Shown here piece after piece: positions 1 to 5,465 of a stretch of 7,205 nucleotides of DNA. The translations under genes and the position numbers were made by a program. This DNA comes from Pseudomonadota bacterium (GTDB lineage Bacteria > Pseudomonadota > Alphaproteobacteria > Sphingomonadales > SMXR01). Under the pieces are notes generated by a model. The model worked only from the letters and a program-made list of their open reading frames with translations. It was not told the origin of the DNA and made no database searches. Positions within the stretch are counted from its first letter, which is position 1. Each line of letters opens with the position of its first letter. Where the stretch lies: NCBI GenBank assembly GCA_022571175.1, contig JACZYI010000096.1, forward strand, positions 1 through 7,205. The letters are read 5' to 3'.

Positions 1-1028
1 TAACCGAACGCCTGAAGGATGAGCGAAGCAAAGAGGTGTGGATTGATGCCCTGGTGCCCGCAGCGCTGACGGTCTTGCTTGAATATTCCCTTGACCCCGA
101 GGCCTGCCCCAAAAACCCGGAGGCGCTGGCACCTCTGCTGAAATCACTTGTCCGGCGCGACTTGCTTCAGGATATGTCATTTCCTGAAATTACGCCCACC
201 GGGAAGGGCAAATTATTACTGAAGCTCGGCGGTTATGCGGAACTGATCCTCTCCTATTACCCGGTATTCGAGTGCCTGGGGGACTTGTCCCAGGGCAAGC
301 TGGAATATGGTCTCAGCAAAGACGTGAACCGGGCGGCCGAGCTGAATGCGCGCGCCTCCAATGGCATCATCGAGATCAAGGTGGCACCTGCAATAACAGG
401 GCTTTTCGAGAGCAACGGCTTCATACATCGCACGCTGGTGAACCACGGCAATATCGCCATGGATTTTGGCGCGGGCGGGGGCGAGATGGTCCAGGCCTGC
501 CTCAAAAGTCCGTTGGTGGATATGGCCTACGGGCTGGACGTGAATCCCGAGGCGGTGGATGAGGCCCTGCAACTGGCCCGCGCGCGCGGCATCCCCAAGG
601 CAAATATCAAATTTCTGCTGGGCAGCATCGGAGACCGGGGCGCTTTTCAGGCCTTCAAGCTGGGGCTGCTGGATGGTGCCCGGCCAGTCTGCACCATCAA
701 TTTCATTCTGCATGACGTGGGACGGAAAATGGCTGAAGATTTTTTGCGCCATTTCAAGGAAATGCTGCCCGCCTCACCACTGATTATCACCGAATCTTTC
801 CGGGTGCCGCATGAGGCCATGAGCGACCATCCCAATTACCAGGCCTCCTCCTTCAAATTCATGCATGATATTTCCGGGCAACAATTGTTCTACAAAGACG
901 AGTTTGAGACCTTTATCGCGGATATGGGTTTTCGTATTATTGAGGAAATTCCCCACTCCTCCATGACCTGGAAAAAACAGGATAAAAAACTCATCACCAT
1001 CACCACATATATTTTGCGGGCTGATTGA
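1..1028 (+). CDS. Class I SAM-dependent methyltransferase, 5'-truncated by the window edge
   Basis: Predicted cytoplasmic methyl transfer from S-adenosylmethionine to an unknown small-molecule acceptor. The frame is open from base 3 to the TGA at 1026-1028, giving 341 residues. The GTG at 36 is probably not the start: coding-like sequence continues upstream of it and the nearest purine-rich site, around 15-19, is too far away. Numbering from that GTG, residues 1-90 look like the helical or winged-helix N-terminal domain of small-molecule O-/C-methyltransferases. The Rossmann domain follows, with glycine-rich motif I DFGAGGG at 143-149, the acidic post-I strand GLDVN at 166-170, NFILHD at 222-227 (motif IV region) and a C-terminal strand pair ending TTYILRAD. 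No signal peptide or membrane segment is visible. From memory the layout resembles the AprA-related / 2-ketoarginine methyltransferase group, but this is a low-confidence subfamily guess. It converges on the transporter operon with a 49-base gap, so it is a separate transcription unit. Confidence 0.85.
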   Translation, partial: TERLKDERSKEVWIDALVPAALTVLLEYSLDPEACPKNPEALAPLLKSLVRRDLLQDMSFPEITPTGKGKLLLKLGGYAELILSYYPVFECLGDLSQGKLEYGLSKDVNRAAELNARASNGIIEIKVAPAITGLFESNGFIHRTLVNHGNIAMDFGAGGGEMVQACLKSPLVDMAYGLDVNPEAVDEALQLARARGIPKANIKFLLGSIGDRGAFQAFKLGLLDGARPVCTINFILHDVGRKMAEDFLRHFKEMLPASPLIITESFRVPHEAMSDHPNYQASSFKFMHDISGQQLFYKDEFETFIADMGFRIIEEIPHSSMTWKKQDKKLITITTYILRAD

Positions 1029-1082
1029 GCCAGCAGAGAACACCGCAGGGATTTTGTATTTCTCGGAGCTGATTTACTCAAT
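1024..1082. terminator. Weak imperfect inverted repeat between convergent genes, possible bidirectional terminator
   Basis: Three short blocks can pair in order: ATTGAG (1024-1029) with CTCAAT (1077-1082), CAGC (1031-1034) with GCTG (1068-1071), and GAGAA (1036-1040) with TTCTC (1060-1064). They are separated by unequal bulges and a 19-base loop. The repeat covers the stop codons of both convergent genes. Neither side has a real T-run, so intrinsic termination would be weak. The pairing could also be chance. Confidence 0.22.
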
Positions 1083-2274
1083 TATCGCGCATCCCCTCCA
1101 GAATGGGGAGTCGTGCAGCACGCAGAGCTGGGAAAAAACCACCGGCAAGCCCCACGGTGACAGCCAGTATCAGGCCGTTCATCACCAGCCCCGGGGACAC
1201 ATGCAAAGCAAATACCACCTGGGTAAAGCTTGTGCCCAATGTGGCGGCTCCCATACCATCAAAGAATAAAAATGCGGTGATAACACCCAGAAACCCACCG
1301 ATGACAGAGAGAATCACCGATTCCAGCAGGGTGGCTATAAAAGTCGAAAATCCGCCAAACCCGAGCGCCCGGATGGTGGCAATTTCTCGCGTGCGGGCAG
1401 CCACCGAGGAATACATGCTGTTGAGCGCTCCGGCCAGTGCACCCAGAGCCATGGTAATGGCAAGGGGGTAGCCAAGATATTTGATCATGTTGCTCAGGGG
1501 CTCGGATTGTTGGGCGTAATATCTTGCCTCGGTTTTGGCGCTCAGGGAATTCAGGCGTGGATCAGCCTCCAGAAAGGCATTGAGTTCTTCAAGCCCGGTC
1601 TCACCGTCAAGTTTTACGCGCATAATCTGATAACTGCTGCCACGCCGGAAAACATCCTGCACTAGCTTGGCGTCCGCCCAGATTTCTGATTCGAATACCG
1701 ATCCGCCGGTAGAAAAAATACCCACAACCTCCCATTCGGATGGGCCAAGCCGAACTGATTGTCCAAGCTCCAGTCCTGCAAATTCCCTGTTGGCAGCGAC
1801 ACCAACCATCAATTCATTCCGACCCGGCTCAAAGGCCCTGCCCGCTACAATCTCCAGATTTTTCTTAATGGTAATGCCCACCGGCTCCATACCACGCAAC
1901 GGAATGTTGACCGAAAGCCCCGTTGCGCGTTTGATGCCATCCGTGATCACATAAAGCTCGGGAGAAATCATGGGCAAGCCGTTCTCGTCTCGGGCCACGC
2001 CCGGGGCATCAGCAATAATTTTTATCTGGGACAGACCAATCACACTGTTCAGTTCAGCCCCGGCACTGGTACGCATGATCACCGCCAAATCCGTGGAACC
2101 AGCCCCTGCCACGGTGCGCTCAAAGCCCTCCGCCATGGAAAGAAAGGCGATCATCACGGCCACAACCACGGTAATGCCGAGCACCGAGGCCAGCGCCTGA
2201 CCGGTTCGACCGGCAATACCGCGCAGCGTCATCTCAATAACGGCAAAAGTCTCGGATACAAGAGGTATTGCCAT
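1078..2274 (-). CDS. ABC transporter permease B, FtsX/MacB type with MacB-like periplasmic core domain
   Basis: Inner-membrane subunit of a mechanotransmission ABC transporter. It is 398 residues from the ATG at 2274. A GTG at 2277, directly after the preceding TGA, would add one residue, but the AAAGGAG at 2282-2288 sits 7 bases from the ATG and only 4 from the GTG, so ATG is preferred. The topology is the usual four segments: TM1 about 26-47, a periplasmic domain about 50-260, then TM2 about 265-287, TM3 about 313-337 and TM4 about 364-386. The periplasmic part has the MacB_PCD pattern, including LRGME near 127-131, AGRAFEPGRNELMVG near 144-158 and WEVVGIFSTGG near 181-191. The cytoplasmic coupling helix REIATIRALGF (296-306), which would contact the ATPase, and the terminal FFPALRAARL (380-389) are classic FtsX signatures. 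It is the last gene of the operon. The substrate is unknown; the size fits a full-length, unfused permease. Confidence 0.93.
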   Translation of the reverse strand: MAIPLVSETFAVIEMTLRGIAGRTGQALASVLGITVVVAVMIAFLSMAEGFERTVAGAGSTDLAVIMRTSAGAELNSVIGLSQIKIIADAPGVARDENGLPMISPELYVITDGIKRATGLSVNIPLRGMEPVGITIKKNLEIVAGRAFEPGRNELMVGVAANREFAGLELGQSVRLGPSEWEVVGIFSTGGSVFESEIWADAKLVQDVFRRGSSYQIMRVKLDGETGLEELNAFLEADPRLNSLSAKTEARYYAQQSEPLSNMIKYLGYPLAITMALGALAGALNSMYSSVAARTREIATIRALGFGGFSTFIATLLESVILSVIGGFLGVITAFLFFDGMGAATLGTSFTQVVFALHVSPGLVMNGLILAVTVGLAGGFFPALRAARLPILEGMRDN

Positions 2275-2277
2275 CAC

Positions 2278-3435
2278 TCAGCTCCTTTGCAAACCGGTTA
2301 CAACATTTAAACGCAACACGCTCCAGGCTGGTATGGCCCCGGTAAGGAGGCCCAGGCCGACCATCAGCGCGAGAGCTTGTAAGAACACCTCGGAGGTCAT
2401 GATAAGAGGCGGCAGGAAACCCCCGAGTTGAGAGGAAAGCGCCCCGAGCAGAAGCCAGGCCAAACCAAGGCCCGGCAGGCCACCAGCGAGCGCCATCAAC
2501 AGGGATTCCGCCAGCACCATACGAAACAGCCGCGGACTTGAAAAACCCAAGGCCTTCATAACGGCAATTTCCCGGCTCCGTTCTTTGACCGCCAGCGCCA
2601 TAGTATTGCCCGCCACCAGCAGGATGGTGAAGAAAGCAGCCCCCACCACACTGGTTATTATCAGGCCAATATCACCAATCTGCTCGATAAAGGCCTTGTT
2701 GAAGGCCGCTTCGCTTGAGGTTTTGGTCTCAAACGGGCTGTTGGTAAACATGGTGTCGATGATCTGGGACACGGCCTCGTTCTCGGCCGGATCATCAACG
2801 CTGATTATCAACCAGCCAAGATAGTCAATTCGGAAGCTCTTGGTTTCATTGAAGTAGTCATAGTGTAAGAGAAAGAAGCGCGTATCAACCGCAGGGTCAT
2901 CGGCGGTGATGATGGCGGAGATATTGAAATCCCATGACTGCGAACCGTCGCGTTGGGAGAAAATATTGCTTTTAAGGGGTATGGTATCACCGACTTTCCA
3001 GCCATACTGATCGGCAAGAACCTTGCCAACGGCGGCCCCCATACGATCCTTGAGCCAGCTCTCTCGTTGATCCTCGGGCAGAATAAACTCGGGATAAATA
3101 TCGAGATAACTTTCCGCTTCGACCGCAAATACAGCCAAAAACTGGCGCGGATCCTGATAATAGCCGCCAAACCAGTTGGCGTGAGTGACGTTTCGTACGC
3201 CTTCGACCGCAGCCACCCTGCGATAGTAAGAATAGGGCATGGGTTGGGTGAATGAAATTTTGTTCACACTCACCAGCCGGTCCGCACCGGCAAAATCCAC
3301 GCCAGCATCCATGGCTGACTGGAATGTAACAAGCACGCCAAGAATTAAAAAGGCTGTCAGAATTGAAAAAAGCGTCAGTCCCGAGCGCAATTTCTTGCGT
3401 GTAAGGTTTTTTCTCAGCAGATGAAATCTAGTCAT
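2278..3435 (-). CDS. ABC transporter permease A, FtsX type with divergent periplasmic domain
   Basis: Inner-membrane subunit, 385 residues, starting at the ATG at 3435. The N-terminus is strongly basic (RKNLTRKKLRS, positive inside), followed by TM1 about 19-41. A periplasmic domain of about 42-253 follows, then TM2 about 257-281, TM3 about 306-332 and TM4 about 351-373. The coupling helix REIAVMKALGF at 288-298 and the terminal GAIPAWSVLRLN at 366-377 identify the FtsX family. The periplasmic domain is unlike that of permease B. It is rich in aromatics (WFGGYYQDP at 88-96, YGWKVGDTIPL at 144-154, HYDYFNE at 191-197) and lacks the usual MacB_PCD wording, so the two permeases are not a recent duplication. 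Its ATG overlaps the ATPase TGA as ATGA, and GGAGAGG (3443-3449) lies 7 bases upstream, so translational coupling is likely. The obvious reading is a heterodimer with permease B, as LolC with LolE; a homodimer is the alternative. Confidence 0.92.
   Translation of the reverse strand: MTRFHLLRKNLTRKKLRSGLTLFSILTAFLILGVLVTFQSAMDAGVDFAGADRLVSVNKISFTQPMPYSYYRRVAAVEGVRNVTHANWFGGYYQDPRQFLAVFAVEAESYLDIYPEFILPEDQRESWLKDRMGAAVGKVLADQYGWKVGDTIPLKSNIFSQRDGSQSWDFNISAIITADDPAVDTRFFLLHYDYFNETKSFRIDYLGWLIISVDDPAENEAVSQIIDTMFTNSPFETKTSSEAAFNKAFIEQIGDIGLIITSVVGAAFFTILLVAGNTMALAVKERSREIAVMKALGFSSPRLFRMVLAESLLMALAGGLPGLGLAWLLLGALSSQLGGFLPPLIMTSEVFLQALALMVGLGLLTGAIPAWSVLRLNVVTGLQRS
2282..2288 (-). promoter_or_regulatory. 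Ribosome binding site of permease B
   Basis: On the minus strand this reads AAAGGAG and lies inside the last codons of permease A. Its spacing to the ATG at 2274 is 7 bases, against 4 to the GTG at 2277, which decides the start codon. It also means permease B can be initiated independently despite directly abutting permease A. Confidence 0.7.
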
Positions 3436-4124
3436 GCCGCCACCTCTCCGCTGAACTGACCCTTGTCAAGGATGAGCGTGTGGCTGGCATATTTAGCCGC
3501 TTCGGGGTCATGCGTGACCATAACGATGGTCTTGCCGAAATCATGGTTCAGAAGCTGCAGCGTGCCCAGGATTTGATTGGCCGTATCACGATCGAGATCA
3601 CCGGTGGGTTCATCGCATAACAACAGGCGTGGATCAGACACAATCGCCCGCGCGATAGCAATGCGCTGCTGCTCACCTCCCGACAACTCTGCAGGCTTGT
3701 GTTTTGCGCGGTCTTCCAACCCGACAATTTCAAGGGCTGTATGCACATGTTCTGCTCTCTCTGAGCGGTTGAGCCTGGTCAGCAATAATGGCAGTTCCAC
3801 ATTGCGCGCGCCCGTTAGCATCGGCATCAAATTATAGTGCTGGAAGACAAATCCGACATTATCGGACCGCCAGCGTGAAAGCTGGCTTTCAGACAGACCG
3901 TCGATGGTCTGACCATTAAAGCGGTATTGACCACTGGTTGGTTTATCGATGCCACCAAGAAGGTTCAGGAGGGTTGTCTTGCCAGACCCCGACGGACCCA
4001 TAATGGCAACAAAATCACCTTCATCAATATCAAGGTCCAGATCTTCGAAAATGGGAATTGAGACTTTGCCCTTGGTATAGCTCTTGGTGATCTGCCGCAG
4101 CACGATGATGCTATCTTCGCTCAT
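3432..4124 (-). CDS. ABC transporter ATP-binding protein, LolD/MacB-type
   Basis: Cytoplasmic ATPase driving the two adjacent permeases. It has 230 residues, the usual length for stand-alone LolD-like subunits, and all catalytic elements are present: Walker A GPSGSGKT (43-50), Q-loop glutamine in FVFQHYNL (Q95), ABC signature LSGGEQQR (147-154), Walker B LLLCDE (167-172) with catalytic E172, D-loop GDLD (175-178) and switch histidine H205 in VTHD. The PTSGQYRFNG stretch and the LSRWRSDNVGFVFQ segment are typical of the LolD/MacB/FtsE branch. The start ATG at 4124 has GGAGG at 4135-4139 with a 10-base spacer. The stop overlaps the permease A start by 4 bases. The gene is separate from the permease, unlike MacB, in which ATPase and permease are fused. 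Nothing suggests inactivity. The assignment to lolD itself is not made, because the adaptor gene points to efflux rather than lipoprotein release. Confidence 0.95.
   Translation of the reverse strand: MSEDSIIVLRQITKSYTKGKVSIPIFEDLDLDIDEGDFVAIMGPSGSGKTTLLNLLGGIDKPTSGQYRFNGQTIDGLSESQLSRWRSDNVGFVFQHYNLMPMLTGARNVELPLLLTRLNRSERAEHVHTALEIVGLEDRAKHKPAELSGGEQQRIAIARAIVSDPRLLLCDEPTGDLDRDTANQILGTLQLLNHDFGKTIVMVTHDPEAAKYASHTLILDKGQFSGEVAA
3443..3449 (-). promoter_or_regulatory. Ribosome binding site of permease A
   Basis: The minus strand reads GGAGAGG with a 7-base spacer to the ATG at 3435. It is embedded in the 3' end of the ATPase gene and supports the overlapping ATGA start. Confidence 0.6.
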
Positions 4125-4134
4125 GACTCAATTT

Positions 4135-4139
4135 CCTCC
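4135..4139 (-). promoter_or_regulatory. Ribosome binding site of the ABC ATPase
   Basis: The minus strand reads GGAGG (within GGGAGGAAA), 10 bases before the ATG at 4124, in the 43-base gap after the adaptor stop. I see no hairpin with a T-run in that gap, so adaptor and ATPase are likely on one transcript. Confidence 0.6.
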
Positions 4140-4167
4140 CCTGTCCTGGCTCGGTCGTTTCAGTTTT

Positions 4168-5247
4168 TTAGTTGGATGCCTCGGCCTTGCCATCTCCCGG
4201 GCCGTGAAAAACCACTTTAACCCCCATATCCGGCAAGATGCGCGGGTCGCGGGTCTCGATGGCTATTCTGACACGCACGGTCGCCTTGGCGCGGTCAGCG
4301 GTTGGAATAATCGCGATGACCGAGGCCGGAATCTGCCAGTCGGTATAAGCATCGAGCGTGGCGGTGACGAGTTGTCCGGGACTGACCCGGCCGATATAAC
4401 TTTCACTGACATCAACCTCAATTTCAAGCGAGTCCATATCAACAATGGTGCCAATACCGGTGCGGGTGAATCCGCCTCCCGCCGACATGGGCGATACAAT
4501 TTCTCCGGCCTGGGCCGCCTTGGCTATAATGACGCCGGAAAAAGGTGCCCGGATCAGATATTTATCGACGGCCTCCTGCCGACGCTCAACCTCCAGCATG
4601 GCGATTTGATGGTTGGCCCGGGCCCGGGCAAGGCCCGCTACAAGCGCATCAACCCTGGATTGTTTCAGGCTCAGTTCAGCCTCACTGACAAATTCCGACG
4701 GGCTGAGCTCCCGTGCGCGCTGCAAAATGCGCTCAGCCTCGGCCAGATCAACTTCCACGCCAGCCATGTCGGCAGCGGCTCCATCCACGCGGGCCATGGC
4801 AAGTCTGAGTTCAACCTGTGCCAGAGAATCGTCCAGTCTGGCAATAATTTGACCCGCCTCCACCCTCATACCCTCTTCAATCAGAATTTCCACAATGCGA
4901 CCGGTAATTTCTGATGACACCGTGGCCATGCGTCTGGCGGTGACATAACCGGACGCATTCAAAACATACTCCCGGGCCGCGGGCGAGACCTGTGGCTCCT
5001 GCTTGCCCTGTGGTGATGTTTGCCCCGCTGATGCGCTGATGGTGCCGTTGGTACCGGATATTTCCGGAGCTGTAAGAGGGAGGTCGCCGGTTGTGAAAAG
5101 ACCAGAATAACTGACCGCACTCACAGCCAGAATAATCAGACCCGCCACCCCGAGGCCAACCCACAACCGACGATTAGTGCCGGATTCATCCATACCGGAC
5201 TCTCGATTGATTTCGAGTTTGCCAAGCAAATGTTGTTTTTCTTCCAT
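4168..5247 (-). CDS. Periplasmic adaptor subunit, HlyD/MacA (RND-type MFP) family, membrane anchored
   Basis: Membrane-fusion protein expected to sit on the permeases and bridge to an outer-membrane TolC-like channel. It has 359 residues. Residues 1-28 are polar and cytoplasmic, one membrane anchor follows at about 29-46, then a Ser/Gly/Gln-rich linker to about 90. The barrel-sandwich (lipoyl) halves are at about 97-140 (VSSEITGRIVEILIEEGMRVEAGQ region) and 229-255 (YLIRAPFSGVI and the AGEIVSP turn). They flank an Ala/Glu/Arg-rich alpha-helical hairpin at about 141-228. A beta-barrel domain follows from about 265, with LPDMGVKVVF at 338-347 as the family's closing motif. There is no lipobox cysteine, so it is anchored by the helix rather than by lipid. 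The start is the ATG at 5247, with a weak TAGG 9 bases upstream. An in-frame ATG at 5193 (residue 19) with GAGAG 6 bases upstream is a real alternative. It is first in the operon, 43 bases before the ATPase, in a DevB-DevA-DevC-like order. The substrate is not predictable. Confidence 0.92.
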   Translation of the reverse strand: MEEKQHLLGKLEINRESGMDESGTNRRLWVGLGVAGLIILAVSAVSYSGLFTTGDLPLTAPEISGTNGTISASAGQTSPQGKQEPQVSPAAREYVLNASGYVTARRMATVSSEITGRIVEILIEEGMRVEAGQIIARLDDSLAQVELRLAMARVDGAAADMAGVEVDLAEAERILQRARELSPSEFVSEAELSLKQSRVDALVAGLARARANHQIAMLEVERRQEAVDKYLIRAPFSGVIIAKAAQAGEIVSPMSAGGGFTRTGIGTIVDMDSLEIEVDVSESYIGRVSPGQLVTATLDAYTDWQIPASVIAIIPTADRAKATVRVRIAIETRDPRILPDMGVKVVFHGPGDGKAEASN

Positions 5248-5316
5248 GGCCCCTGACCTACCCCCCGATAAATGGTCTCCGTTGCATGCCGGTGCCGGAA
5301 TAACCTACCCTTGAAC

Positions 5317-5346
5317 AGTATATGGGGCCAGCAAGGATGTTAACAA
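5317..5346 (-). promoter_or_regulatory. Candidate sigma70-like promoter of the transporter operon
   Basis: On the minus strand TTGTTA (-35, plus-strand positions 5341-5346) and TATACT (-10, positions 5317-5322, five of six matches to consensus) are separated by 18 bases. Transcription would start near 5310, leaving a leader of about 60 bases before the adaptor ATG at 5247. The assignment is from sequence match only. A GTTAAC palindrome (5339-5344) overlaps the -35 and could be chance. Confidence 0.42.
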
Positions 5347-5422
5347 CCCTTCATGCTGAGGTTCGCACAAGGATCACGTCTCAGCCCCGCTGGCTCATAT
5401 GTCTCCTTCCCTTCCAGGCACC

Positions 5423-5428
5423 GATAAT
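5423..5428 (+). promoter_or_regulatory. Possible -10 element for the TolB/TPR gene
   Basis: GATAAT matches the sigma70 -10 consensus at five of six positions and lies about 38 bases before the TTG start, which would give a leader of about 30 bases. No convincing -35 box is found 16-18 bases upstream, so the call is weak. Confidence 0.2.
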
Positions 5429-5451
5429 GCTAACCTCTGGCCGCAAGGGAT

Positions 5452-5456
5452 GGAGG
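5452..5456 (+). promoter_or_regulatory. Ribosome binding site that fixes a TTG start
   Basis: GGAGG stands 9 bases before the TTG at 5466. An earlier in-frame TTG at 5460 would have only 3 bases, and the in-frame ATG at 5427 lies upstream of this site. The Shine-Dalgarno sequence therefore selects TTG 5466. Confidence 0.7.
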
Positions 5457-5465
5457 ACATTGAAT

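Noticed and set aside
36..38. GTG at 36 as the true start of the methyltransferase
   Set aside because: The frame is open to the window edge with plausible coding sequence (ending KDERSKE), and no ribosome binding site is suitably spaced.
216..752. Minus-strand open frame of 178 residues inside the methyltransferase
   Set aside because: It is antisense to the methyltransferase motifs, with no family signal and no ribosome binding site that I could see.
971..991. A-rich runs near the methyltransferase 3' end as a terminator for the minus-strand operon
   Set aside because: They give T-runs on the minus strand but are not preceded by a stable hairpin, and they fall inside the methyltransferase coding region.
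1759..2310. Plus-strand open frame of 183 residues antisense to permease B
   Set aside because: The His/Gly/Arg-rich translation has no domain, and the opposite strand encodes a full FtsX permease.
4084..4914. Plus-strand open frame of 276 residues antisense to the adaptor and the ATPase start
   Set aside because: It lies opposite genes with full family motifs and good Shine-Dalgarno sites. Its translation has low-complexity, His/Arg/Gly-rich composition and no recognisable domain.
5311..5343. TTGAAC at 5311 as the -35 of a plus-strand promoter
   Set aside because: No acceptable -10 element lies 16-18 bases downstream, and the site overlaps the better minus-strand promoter.
5427..5465. In-frame ATG at 5427 as the start of the TolB/TPR protein
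   Set aside because: The GGAGG ribosome site lies downstream of it, and the extra 13 residues are not of the family-typical N-terminus, which begins with MSNLI at 5466.
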